DNA of 64,000 nt from Paenimyroides baculatum (GTDB taxonomy: Bacteria; Bacteroidota; Bacteroidia; Flavobacteriales; Flavobacteriaceae): assembly GCF_008629655.1 (NCBI RefSeq), contig NZ_VWSG01000003.1:162366-226365 (forward strand), in the 5' to 3' direction. The position numbers and the translations under genes were made by a program. The notes under the pieces are model-generated. The model searched no databases. It had not been told where the DNA came from and saw only the letters and a list, made by a program, of their open reading frames with translations. Shown here piece by piece: positions 52,969-60,947 of this stretch (position 1 is the stretch's first letter; every line of letters begins with the position of its first letter).

Positions 52969-54498
52969 ATGAAAAAAATATATTTACCACTGCTTGCTGT
53001 TTGCGGATTTCTACAAACTCAAGCGCAAGAATTTAATCCTGCGGATGCTATTAGAATTGGAACACAACAAGTAAACGGATCGGCACGTTTTAATGCAATG
53101 GGTGGAGCCTTTGGAGCTTTAGGAGGCGATGTTTCAGCCTTACAGATCAACCCGGCGGGATCGGCATTGTTCAATTATAACAATTTCAGTTTTACAGGAA
53201 ATGTTCAGATACAGAAAAATAATTCTCTTTTCAACGGATCATCATCTACCGCAAAAGAAAGTGATTTGAATTTGTCTAATTTCGGAGCCGTGTTTGTGAT
53301 CGATTCTAAAAATCAAGATCAGGCACTTAAAAAAGTAACCATTGGTTTAAGTTACAATTCTAATGCACGTTTTAACGATCGTTATTTTAGCAGCGGAATG
53401 AGTAATCAATCGGTTACAAACTACTTTTTAGATCACGCTAATTTTGGAAACAACGGCGGAAGTATTCCTTTGGATTACGTTCAAACCAGAGAAGGTGAAT
53501 CAATTACAGAATTATATGATTTTCTGAATACAGTTCAAAACGGTTTTTCTGCACAACAGGCAATGTTGGCGTATCAAGGTTATTTAATAAACGATAACGG
53601 TACAAATTACAGCCTTAATGGTGCAGGCAGCAGTTTTTATCAGGAAAACGAAACTTATATAACCGGTTTTAACAACCAGCTTACGGGGAATGTTGGTTTT
53701 GATATTAATAAAAAACTATATTTGGGAGCGAATTTAAACGTACATTTTGTTGATTATCTAACATCATCGGCAATTTATGAAGAGAATCGATCAGCAATTA
53801 CAGACGGATATCAGAAATTATTGTTCAATAACCAAACATATACTTACGGATCGGGATTTTCGTTTAATGTAGGTGGTATTTTTAAGGCTACCGAAGAATT
53901 AAGAATCGGAGCATCATATCAATCGCCTACATGGATGAGTTTACAGGATGAATTTTCTCAAAGTCTGCAAACAAATATTTTAGAAAGTGGCGTTGTTCAA
54001 AACTATAATATCAATCCAAATCTTGTAACCTTGTATAATAAATATTCAGTTAAAAATCCGGGATCAATCTCTGGAAGTTTGGCGTATGTGTTTGGAACCA
54101 AAGGCTTATTAAGTGTTGATTATATTCGTAAAGATTACAGCACTACTGAATACAGCGCAAGCGGTGCCAACTACAATAGTACAAATAAGTACTATCAAGA
54201 CATGATGAAAGCGACAAACGAATTTAGAGTTGGTGGTGAATACCGCATAGACAGAGTGAGTTTGCGTGCAGGTTACCGCTTTGCCGACAGTCCGTACAAA
54301 AATAAACAAACCATTAGCGATTTAACAAGCTACAGTGGCGGTTTAGGATATAGTTTCGGTGCATCGCGTATTGATCTTGGTTATCAGTTCTGGCAACAAG
54401 ATTCGCAACAAAATATGATTAGTTCGGGTACAAACGGTGTTGCAGACATTCAGTCTAAAAATCACAACATCAGTTTAACATATACGGCAAGTTTTTAA
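52969..54498 (+). CDS. OmpP1/FadL-family outer-membrane transporter
   Basis: 509 residues with a signal peptide ending LQTQAQ. The N-terminal hatch block ARFNAMGGAFGALGGDVSALQINPAGSALF is characteristic of the FadL/TodX family, which moves hydrophobic molecules such as fatty acids through the outer membrane. It ends with the barrel signature HNISLTYTASF. The cargo is not indicated by context. A terminator follows. Confidence 0.9.
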   Translation: MKKIYLPLLAVCGFLQTQAQEFNPADAIRIGTQQVNGSARFNAMGGAFGALGGDVSALQINPAGSALFNYNNFSFTGNVQIQKNNSLFNGSSSTAKESDLNLSNFGAVFVIDSKNQDQALKKVTIGLSYNSNARFNDRYFSSGMSNQSVTNYFLDHANFGNNGGSIPLDYVQTREGESITELYDFLNTVQNGFSAQQAMLAYQGYLINDNGTNYSLNGAGSSFYQENETYITGFNNQLTGNVGFDINKKLYLGANLNVHFVDYLTSSAIYEENRSAITDGYQKLLFNNQTYTYGSGFSFNVGGIFKATEELRIGASYQSPTWMSLQDEFSQSLQTNILESGVVQNYNINPNLVTLYNKYSVKNPGSISGSLAYVFGTKGLLSVDYIRKDYSTTEYSASGANYNSTNKYYQDMMKATNEFRVGGEYRIDRVSLRAGYRFADSPYKNKQTISDLTSYSGGLGYSFGASRIDLGYQFWQQDSQQNMISSGTNGVADIQSKNHNISLTYTASF

Positions 54499-54518
54499 AA
54501 AGCAGATTTCAATAAAAT

Positions 54519-54553
54519 AAAGTCCTTACTTCCACACAGCAAGGACTTTTTTT
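54519..54553 (+). terminator. Intrinsic terminator after the FadL-type gene
   Basis: AAAGTCCTT (54519-54527) pairs with AAGGACTTT (54541-54549), followed by TTTT. Confidence 0.8.
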
Positions 54554-54557
54554 ATAA

Positions 54558-54565
54558 TATCTTTG
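54558..54565 (+). promoter_or_regulatory. Putative -7 element
   Basis: TATCTTTG matches TAnnTTTG, 18 bp before the ATG at 54584. It also rules out the upstream TTG start at 54563, which lies inside it. Confidence 0.45.
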
Positions 54566-54583
54566 CTCCAAAATTTAGTAATA

Positions 54584-55426
54584 ATGAAAACGCTGCACAA
54601 ACTGCTACTTTTAAGCAGTTTAACTTTTATTACCGTGCCTTCTTTCGGACAGGAAGTTACCACAAACCCTTACACAGCAAACAACAAAGGAAAAATATTT
54701 ATTTACTGGGGCGGAAACCGTGGTTATTATTCAAATTCTGATATTCATTTTAAAGGAGACGATTTTAATTTTACGGTTAACGATGCCACTGCACATGACA
54801 AACCAAAAGGCTGGCACGTAGATTACATCAATCCTACTAAAATGACCATTCCGCAGACCAATTTGCGTGTAGGATATTTTATTACAGATAATTACAGTGT
54901 TTCTGTTGGGGTTGATCACATGAAATATGTAATGACGCAAAATCAGGAAGCAGTCGTTACAGGTACGTATCCAAATCAAGGTACTTATGGCGAAGTACTT
55001 CCAAACGGAAAAACAAAATTGACAGAAGAATTTTTAATGTTTGAACATACTGACGGTTTAAACTATGTAAATGCCGAAATAGCGCGCCACAAAGATTTTT
55101 CTAAATATTTAGGCATTACAAATACCGATAAAATTCAGTTTAACGGATTGATTGGTGTTGGCGCAGGAGTTTTATATCCAAAAACAAACGCCACCGTTTT
55201 AGGTCGCGAACGTCATGACGATTTTAAAGTTGCAGGCTGGGGCGTTTCTGCAAAAGCTGGTGTAAATGCTACGTTTTTCAAACACTTTTTTATTCAATAC
55301 GAATGGAAATTTGGTTATATTGATATTACAAAAGCTCCGATTATTTTAAACAACGGTGCTTATGCATCGCATCATTTCACATTTAACCAAGGTATATTTG
55401 TTGTAGGAAGCATTTTTAAACTGTAA
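54584..55426 (+). CDS. Outer-membrane protein of unknown function
   Basis: 280 residues from ATG 54584 (MKTLHKLLLLSSLTFITVPSFG), which gives a clean signal peptide. The mature part reads as a beta-barrel or porin-like fold: KIFIYWGGNRGYYSNSDIHFKG, NLRVGYFITDNYSVSVGVDHMKYVM, and a terminal FNQGIFVVGSIFKL. It resembles outer-membrane proteins annotated as hypothetical in other flavobacteria. Its neighbours are not functionally linked. Confidence 0.78.
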   Translation: MKTLHKLLLLSSLTFITVPSFGQEVTTNPYTANNKGKIFIYWGGNRGYYSNSDIHFKGDDFNFTVNDATAHDKPKGWHVDYINPTKMTIPQTNLRVGYFITDNYSVSVGVDHMKYVMTQNQEAVVTGTYPNQGTYGEVLPNGKTKLTEEFLMFEHTDGLNYVNAEIARHKDFSKYLGITNTDKIQFNGLIGVGAGVLYPKTNATVLGRERHDDFKVAGWGVSAKAGVNATFFKHFFIQYEWKFGYIDITKAPIILNNGAYASHHFTFNQGIFVVGSIFKL

Positions 55427-55453
55427 TTAACGTTTTAATAGAAATTAAAAACG

Positions 55454-55461
55454 TAATTTTG
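55454..55461 (+). promoter_or_regulatory. Putative -7 element of rimO
   Basis: TAATTTTG matches TAnnTTTG, 19 bp before the rimO ATG. No -33 TTG seen. Confidence 0.4.
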
Positions 55462-55480
55462 CATCCTCAATTTTAAGTCT

Positions 55481-56797
55481 ATGAGAACTAAATCTTTAAA
55501 GAAAAATAAAATCAACGTTGTTACCCTTGGATGTTCTAAAAACGTTTACGACAGTGAAGTTTTAATGGGACAGTTAAAAGCAAGTGGTAAAGATGTTACA
55601 CACGAAGCTACCAATAATGAGGCGAATATAGTGGTAATTAACACTTGTGGTTTTATAAATAATGCAAAAGAAGAATCTGTAAACACGATTTTAGATTATG
55701 TGGACAGAAAGGAACAAGGTTTAGTAGATAAGATTTTTGTAACCGGATGTTTATCTGAACGTTACAAGCCAGATTTGGAAGCTGAAATTCCGGATGTGGA
55801 TCAATACTTTGGAACTACCGATTTACCTTTGCTTTTAAAAGCTTTGGGTGCAGATTATAAGCACGAATTATTAGGTGAACGTTTAACAACAACTCCTAAA
55901 AATTACGCTTATTTAAAGATTTCCGAAGGATGCGATCGTCCGTGTTCGTTTTGTGCGATACCTTTAATGCGTGGAAAACACGCCTCACAATCAATTGAAA
56001 AATTGGTTAAAGAAGCAGAAAATTTAGCAAAAGACGGCGTTAAAGAACTAATTTTAATAGCACAAGATTTAACTTATTACGGGTTGGATCTATACAAAAA
56101 GCGTAATCTTGCAGAATTGCTTGAAAACCTTGTAAAGGTTGAAGGAATAGAATGGATTCGTTTGCACTACGCCTTCCCTACCGGATTTCCGATGGATGTA
56201 TTGGAATTGATGAAGCGTGAGCCTAAAATCTGTAATTACATCGATATTCCGTTGCAACACATTGCAGATAACGTTTTAAAATCAATGCGTCGCGGAACAA
56301 CTTATGCAAAAACCACACAGCTTTTAAAAGATTTTAGAGCAGCAGTTCCCGGAATTACCATTCGTACAACTTTAATTGTAGGATATCCGGGTGAAACCGA
56401 AGAAGATTTCGAAATTCTTAAAAACTGGGTTAAAGAAATGCGTTTTGAGCGTTTGGGTTGTTTTACTTATTCGCATGAAGAAAATACGCATGCTTATTTG
56501 TTAGAAGACGATGTTCCTGCCGATGTAAAACAAAATCGTGCAAACGAAATCATGGATATTCAGGCACAGATTTCATGGGATTCAAATCAGGAGAAAATTG
56601 GAAAAACATTCCGTTGTATTATCGACAGAAAAGAAGGAAACAATTTTGTTGCAAGAACCGAATTTGATTCGCCTGATGTTGATAACGAAGTTTTGATCGA
56701 TGCAAGCAAACACTATTTAAAAGTAGGAGAATTTGCAATGGTTGAAATTTACGACGCTACCGAATTTGATTTATACGGAACACCTGTATCAAAATAA
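55481..56797 (+). CDS. rimO: Ribosomal protein S12 methylthiotransferase RimO
   Basis: A radical-SAM methylthiotransferase that modifies Asp on ribosomal protein S12. The 438-residue protein has the N-terminal MTTase [4Fe-4S] domain with conserved Cys in VVTLGCSKN, INTCGF and VTGCLSERY, the radical SAM motif CxxxCxxC in SEGCDRPCSFCAIP, and a C-terminal TRAM domain. The KNVYDSE and YIDIPLQH blocks favour RimO over MiaB. It is a single gene with a terminator downstream. Confidence 0.96.
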   Translation: MRTKSLKKNKINVVTLGCSKNVYDSEVLMGQLKASGKDVTHEATNNEANIVVINTCGFINNAKEESVNTILDYVDRKEQGLVDKIFVTGCLSERYKPDLEAEIPDVDQYFGTTDLPLLLKALGADYKHELLGERLTTTPKNYAYLKISEGCDRPCSFCAIPLMRGKHASQSIEKLVKEAENLAKDGVKELILIAQDLTYYGLDLYKKRNLAELLENLVKVEGIEWIRLHYAFPTGFPMDVLELMKREPKICNYIDIPLQHIADNVLKSMRRGTTYAKTTQLLKDFRAAVPGITIRTTLIVGYPGETEEDFEILKNWVKEMRFERLGCFTYSHEENTHAYLLEDDVPADVKQNRANEIMDIQAQISWDSNQEKIGKTFRCIIDRKEGNNFVARTEFDSPDVDNEVLIDASKHYLKVGEFAMVEIYDATEFDLYGTPVSK

Positions 56798-56802
56798 AAA
56801 CC

Positions 56803-56830
56803 AAACCGAAAGACATCTTTCGGTTTTTTA
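56803..56830 (+). terminator. Intrinsic terminator of rimO
   Basis: AAACCGAAAG (56803-56812) pairs with CTTTCGGTTT (56817-56826), loop ACAT, followed by a T-run. The next gene starts 15 bp further on. Confidence 0.85.
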
Positions 56831-56844
56831 TTGTTTAAAAAACT

Positions 56845-57762
56845 ATGTCCAGCATCATACTACTTTTTCTGTGTCTGTTTATAGGCATTGGAATACAAAA
56901 GATCAATAATTTCCCTAAAAACACGGCGGCTGTACTTAACCAATACATTTTATATGTGGCACTGCCCGCAATGGCACTGCATTATCTGCCTAAAATTGAA
57001 TTAGGTTGGAATTTATTGTTGCCGGCATCGGTAGCATGGATTGCGTTTGGATTATCATTTTTACTATTTAATTTTCTAGGTAAAATCTATAACTGGTCTA
57101 AAAAACTTACAGGCTGCTTAATTATTACATCGGGATTGGGAAACACATCTTTTGTAGGAATTCCGATCATTCAAGCGTTGTATGGCGATGAAGGTTTAAA
57201 CACTTTAATTATAGTCGATTTACCAGGAACATTCGTAGTACTTTCAACCGTTGGCGTTTTAGTAGCAACCATGTACTCCAACCAAAAAGGCACAGGAGAA
57301 TCGATCCTAAAAAAAATGTTCCGCTTTCCACCTTTATTAGCATTTTTAGTCGGATTGACAATGGTTTTGCTTCAAATTGATTTTCCGGAGGCATTAAGCA
57401 CTACTTTTAAACAACTATCGGCAACCATATCGCCCGTTGCATTGATTTCGGTAGGATACCAGTTAAAATTTAAAACCTACGGCAAGCACTTTAAGTTTTT
57501 AATATTGGGATTGTCTTTCCAACTGATTATACTCCCCTTTGTAATTTTAACCTTGTTTTACTTTTTACTAGGCAAAACCGATTTGGCAACCAAAGTGTGC
57601 ATTATTGAAGCTGCTATGGCACCAATGATTACCGGCGCTATACTGGCATCGACCTACAGATTAAAGCCTGAATTAAGCAATATGATGGTTGGCTACGGCA
57701 TTCCGTTATCGTTTATAACCATTGCCGGTTGGTACTTTATTGTGGAGTTTTTGTTGGGGTAG
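56845..57762 (+). CDS. AEC family transporter (auxin efflux carrier-like)
   Basis: 305 residues with about ten membrane helices in two inverted halves, including the signatures LYVALPAMALHYLPK and GLGNTSFVGIPIIQALYGDEG, which are conserved in the AEC/BASS-type permease family. Members export or import organic acids or other small molecules; the substrate here is not indicated. No operon partners. Confidence 0.88.
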   Translation: MSSIILLFLCLFIGIGIQKINNFPKNTAAVLNQYILYVALPAMALHYLPKIELGWNLLLPASVAWIAFGLSFLLFNFLGKIYNWSKKLTGCLIITSGLGNTSFVGIPIIQALYGDEGLNTLIIVDLPGTFVVLSTVGVLVATMYSNQKGTGESILKKMFRFPPLLAFLVGLTMVLLQIDFPEALSTTFKQLSATISPVALISVGYQLKFKTYGKHFKFLILGLSFQLIILPFVILTLFYFLLGKTDLATKVCIIEAAMAPMITGAILASTYRLKPELSNMMVGYGIPLSFITIAGWYFIVEFLLG

Positions 57763-57844
57763 CTAGTTTATGAATTGTTTAAAATACTATTTCATTTCTA
57801 TTCATACTTAAAAAGAAGCGTATTACAAACAGTTTTTAGTTCAA

Positions 57845-57873
57845 TTGAAATTTAAGACATTTTCGTATATTTG
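57845..57873 (+). promoter_or_regulatory. Promoter of the HNH gene
   Basis: TTG at 57845-57847 and TATATTTG at 57866-57873, 18 bp apart. The -7 element contains the TTG that would begin the longer ORF, which places the true start at ATG 57895. Confidence 0.6.
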
Positions 57874-57894
57874 AAAGGTAATTTCAATAATCTT

Positions 57895-58467
57895 ATGAAA
57901 AACAACGAGATAGAACTAATTATTAATAATCTTATAAAAACCAAAGAAATACATTTATCTACTTGGAAAAAAGTTCGTTGGCAAGGTGGACGAGTTTACT
58001 ATGAAATCAAAAGCATTGAGCAAGAAATTCAAAATTTTGATTTGCAAACAAAAATCCTCTATCTTGAAAAACTGTTAAATGGTAAATATATTATTCAAGA
58101 TAATCTTCCACATTCTGCACCAGATGTTACTCAAGAATTCAAAAGTAGTTTAGTAGTTATTGTATCTGACTTAAAAATCCAATTCCTGAATTCAAAACCG
58201 AAAGTAAGTACATCAAGTAAAAAAAGAAGACCTCCTATACCACATAAAATTAAAACTCTTTTGCAAAAAGAGGTTAAATCTAAATGTCCATTTTGTATAA
58301 GTGGAGATGTTGATCATTTTCAATTTCATCACATTGACGAAAATCCAGAAAATAACGACTTCGAAAATTTATTAATGATTTGTCCAACTTGTCACTCAAA
58401 GATTACGAAGGGAGATATTCAAGAAGAGGAAGTACTAATTAAAAAAAGGGAACTATATATTAATTAA
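57895..58467 (+). CDS. HNH endonuclease-like protein
   Basis: 190 residues from ATG 57895. The N-terminal 110 residues are helical and unrecognised. The C-terminal part is an HNH fold with two zinc-type cysteine pairs: CPFC (about 140), the catalytic FHHIDENPENNDFENL block with His-His, and CPTCHSKI. The intervening linker is basic (KKRRPPIPHK). Such proteins can be homing or restriction-type nucleases or DNA-binding enzymes. It is alone, with its own promoter and terminator, so no system can be assigned. Confidence 0.75.
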   Translation: MKNNEIELIINNLIKTKEIHLSTWKKVRWQGGRVYYEIKSIEQEIQNFDLQTKILYLEKLLNGKYIIQDNLPHSAPDVTQEFKSSLVVIVSDLKIQFLNSKPKVSTSSKKRRPPIPHKIKTLLQKEVKSKCPFCISGDVDHFQFHHIDENPENNDFENLLMICPTCHSKITKGDIQEEEVLIKKRELYIN

Positions 58468-58500
58468 CAAAAAATTCCAGTTTAAAACCGGAATTTTTAT
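58468..58500. terminator. Bidirectional terminator
   Basis: AAAAATTCC and GGAATTTTT form the stem, with a further inner GTTT/AAC pairing, between the convergent HNH gene and menE-like gene. Confidence 0.75.
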
Positions 58501-58513
58501 TAATTATCATTTC

Positions 58514-59557
58514 TTAAACCAACTCGTTAATCGTTTCTCGTCTTAAAACTTTTCCAGTTGGGGTTTCTTTAAATTTTTCTACAAAAATTGTTTCTTTAGG
58601 TTTTTCGAATTTCTCTAAACTTCCAAAAGCTTCGGGTAATAAAGTGTAAGGAGAATGCTCTATAACTAAAACCAGTTTTTGTCCTAATTCTACATCTTCT
58701 TTTCCTATCACATAAAATCTATACGGAATATAATCTGACAGTTTTTGTTCTATTTTTTCAGGAACAAGTTTTACTCCGCCGCTGTTTACCAAATTGTCGT
58801 ATCTGCCAATCCAAGCAAACTGAATATCATTGGGCATTTCAACCAAATCGTTTGTAACGATAAGATGCTTTGAAACCAACGGAGCTTCAATTACCAAACA
58901 TCCGCGTTCATCTTGCGAAATATTAGCATGCGGCAATACGGTAAAATAATTCTCATTGATGCGTTTAGCTGCAATATGCGTAATGGTTTCGGTCATACCG
59001 TAGGTTTCATACACATTCACCATCATTTCGTTTAAAATGTCTTTTGTTCGATCATTCAATTTAGCTCCGCCTACGATAAGTGTTTTGCATTGTTCAATCT
59101 GTGTTATTGAATTATGTACCTGCAACGGAACCATCGCTACGAAATCGTAAATTTTATCATTGTTTTTTAGTGGTTCTTTAGTCGGATTTACAAAATCGAG
59201 CTCTAAACCCAAAACAACCGCACGAATAAACATCATTTTACCGGCAATATAATGCGTTGGCAAACATAACAATGCTTTATCTTTTGGTTGTAACTTAAAA
59301 AATTCGCCTGTTGCCAAAGCCGATGCTTCCATGGCTTCTTTGCTTAATTTTACTTCTTTTGGTTTTCCGGTTGTTCCCGATGTTGTTAAGGTTATATAAT
59401 CGTAATCATCAAACCACTGCAGAATTAAATTACCTAAATCTTTTTCGTGTGCTTCTCCGTCGCGGATCAAAGTAATTGCAAGTTCGCTGATACTTTCTTT
59501 GTTGTAAGTGTGTCCATTAAGTTTAAAATCGGGATGTATACAAAGTTTCTTTTCCAT
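58514..59557 (-). CDS. menE: O-succinylbenzoate-CoA ligase-like AMP-forming enzyme (MenE)
   Basis: 347 residues of the ANL adenylate-forming superfamily, shorter than the 450-500 of classical MenE because the N-terminal part is reduced, as is usual in Bacteroidota. Motifs seen: TTSGTTGKPKEVKLSK (P-loop, about 58-73), YETYGMTETI (about 188-197), and the C-terminal catalytic Lys region ETPTGKVLRRETI. MenE activates o-succinylbenzoate in menaquinone synthesis. The 3' neighbour is not a men gene in this window, so the assignment is from family alone. Confidence 0.82.
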   Translation of the reverse strand: MEKKLCIHPDFKLNGHTYNKESISELAITLIRDGEAHEKDLGNLILQWFDDYDYITLTTSGTTGKPKEVKLSKEAMEASALATGEFFKLQPKDKALLCLPTHYIAGKMMFIRAVVLGLELDFVNPTKEPLKNNDKIYDFVAMVPLQVHNSITQIEQCKTLIVGGAKLNDRTKDILNEMMVNVYETYGMTETITHIAAKRINENYFTVLPHANISQDERGCLVIEAPLVSKHLIVTNDLVEMPNDIQFAWIGRYDNLVNSGGVKLVPEKIEQKLSDYIPYRFYVIGKEDVELGQKLVLVIEHSPYTLLPEAFGSLEKFEKPKETIFVEKFKETPTGKVLRRETINELV

Positions 59558-59559
59558 AG

Positions 59560-60444
59560 TTACATAGATTTAAATAATTTTTGTTTCCAATTTGCCCAAT
59601 TGTACTTTTTTGAAAAAATGTATAACAAGATAGGAAAAATTATGAATACCTGTATCAATAATTCATAAATATTTGAATCGGCGGTTGTAATAAAAAGTGC
59701 ATCGGTCTGGAAAAAAGCAGAATCAGAGGTTATCAACAATGCGCCCAATAAATTATTTGCCGCATGAAATCCCAATGCCAGCTCCAAACCATCATCCATC
59801 AAGGTCATAATTCCCAAAACCAAACCGCAACCTATATAAAAAATCATAACGGTTAAACCCATGCTTGAAACTTCGGGATTACTTAAATGCATCAATCCAA
59901 AAATTACCGATGTTGCTATTAACGCCACTCCCCTATTTTTTGACAGATATGCTGTAAACTGCATAAAATATCCGCGGAAAAAATATTCTTCAAAACTGGT
60001 TTGTATCGGAATAAAGATTAGTGCGATAAAAAGCAACGGCAAAAATGCCTTCAAGTTAAACTGAAACTGAAAACTTTCGGGATCAATAAAATATCCTACC
60101 GAAAGTACTATTAAGTTTATGCCTGCCCAAACGCCGAACGAGAAAAAAAACCGACTCCAATCGATCTTTTCACGAGCAGTTGTCAGTTTGGTTATGGAAT
60201 ATCTGTGGATAAATTTCCACCATAAAAACAACAAGGCAAGAAAAAATACAAACGGAACCACGAAGGTAAAAAACGTAAAATTTTTGCCCCATTTATCTAT
60301 AGAATCCTGTATCATTGCGCTTGAATCTACATCCATTAAACTTGATACAATAATGTTTAACGCCATAAAACCCAGAAAGCAAACTACAAACGGCACATAT
60401 TTTAAAATGCTTGAAGAATCTCTGTTGAATTGTTCTAAGTACAT
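59560..60444 (-). CDS. CPBP-family intramembrane protease
   Basis: 294 residues with about eight membrane helices. The CPBP signature is present: FEEYFFRGYFMQF (the EExxxR motif, Glu-Glu with Arg, about 159-171), GLMHLSNP (FxxxH motif) and FHAANNLLG. These are Rce1/CaaX-type or bacteriocin-immunity-type proteins, with possible protease activity. It is transcribed just upstream of menE with 2 bp between, so they share a message. The substrate is unknown. Confidence 0.88.
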   Translation of the reverse strand: MYLEQFNRDSSSILKYVPFVVCFLGFMALNIIVSSLMDVDSSAMIQDSIDKWGKNFTFFTFVVPFVFFLALLFLWWKFIHRYSITKLTTAREKIDWSRFFFSFGVWAGINLIVLSVGYFIDPESFQFQFNLKAFLPLLFIALIFIPIQTSFEEYFFRGYFMQFTAYLSKNRGVALIATSVIFGLMHLSNPEVSSMGLTVMIFYIGCGLVLGIMTLMDDGLELALGFHAANNLLGALLITSDSAFFQTDALFITTADSNIYELLIQVFIIFPILLYIFSKKYNWANWKQKLFKSM

Positions 60445-60474
60445 AAATCGCTAATTTTTATCTACGAAGTTAAC

Positions 60475-60482
60475 TAAATTTG
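60475..60482 (+). promoter_or_regulatory. Putative -7 element of the ArsC-like gene
   Basis: TAAATTTG matches TAnnTTTG, 22 bp before the ATG at 60505. Confidence 0.4.
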
Positions 60483-60504
60483 TAAAAGAAAATAACAGCA
60501 AAAA

Positions 60505-60846
60505 ATGATTAAAATCTACCATAACCCAAAATGCAGCAAATCGCGTGAAGGACTTTGTATGCTGCAAGATTTAAACAAAGAAGTCGAAATTATAAACTAC
60601 ATAAACAATCCGCTAACTGTTAGCGAATTAAAAAACATCATCAACCTTTTAGGCATAAAACCTATTGAACTGGTGCGTGTGAAAGAAGCTATCTGGAAAG
60701 AAAATTTTAAGGATAAAAATTTAACCGACGATGAAATTATCGAAGCCATGGTAGCAAATCCAAAACTAATTGAACGACCAATTGTTGTAAACGGCAACAA
60801 AGCGGTTATTGCAAGACCTATTGAGAAAATCGATGAAATCATGTAA
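60505..60846 (+). CDS. ArsC/Spx-like arsenate reductase family protein
   Basis: 113 residues, thioredoxin-fold ArsC family. The N-terminus IYHNPKCSKSREGL carries the catalytic Cys (residue 10); RPIVVNGNKAVIARP is the conserved Pro/Arg region of glutaredoxin-dependent arsenate reductases. The absence of other ars genes nearby means a true arsenate function is not shown. It starts 58 bp after the divergent CPBP gene. Confidence 0.85.
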   Translation: MIKIYHNPKCSKSREGLCMLQDLNKEVEIINYINNPLTVSELKNIINLLGIKPIELVRVKEAIWKENFKDKNLTDDEIIEAMVANPKLIERPIVVNGNKAVIARPIEKIDEIM

Positions 60847-60905
60847 TTCACCGCATTTTTAAGACCATTTAACAATTAATTTAGAATTAATCTTTAAAGT
60901 GGTAG

Positions 60906-60913
60906 TACTTTTG
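60906..60913 (+). promoter_or_regulatory. Putative -7 element of the TonB-dependent receptor gene
   Basis: TACTTTTG matches TAnnTTTG, 35 bp before the ATG at 60948. It lies inside an imperfect inverted repeat (GTAGTAC near 60903, GTGCTAC near 60913) that could serve as an operator. Confidence 0.45.
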
Positions 60914-60947
60914 TGCTACTTAAGAAATAGAAACTAAAAGATAATAT

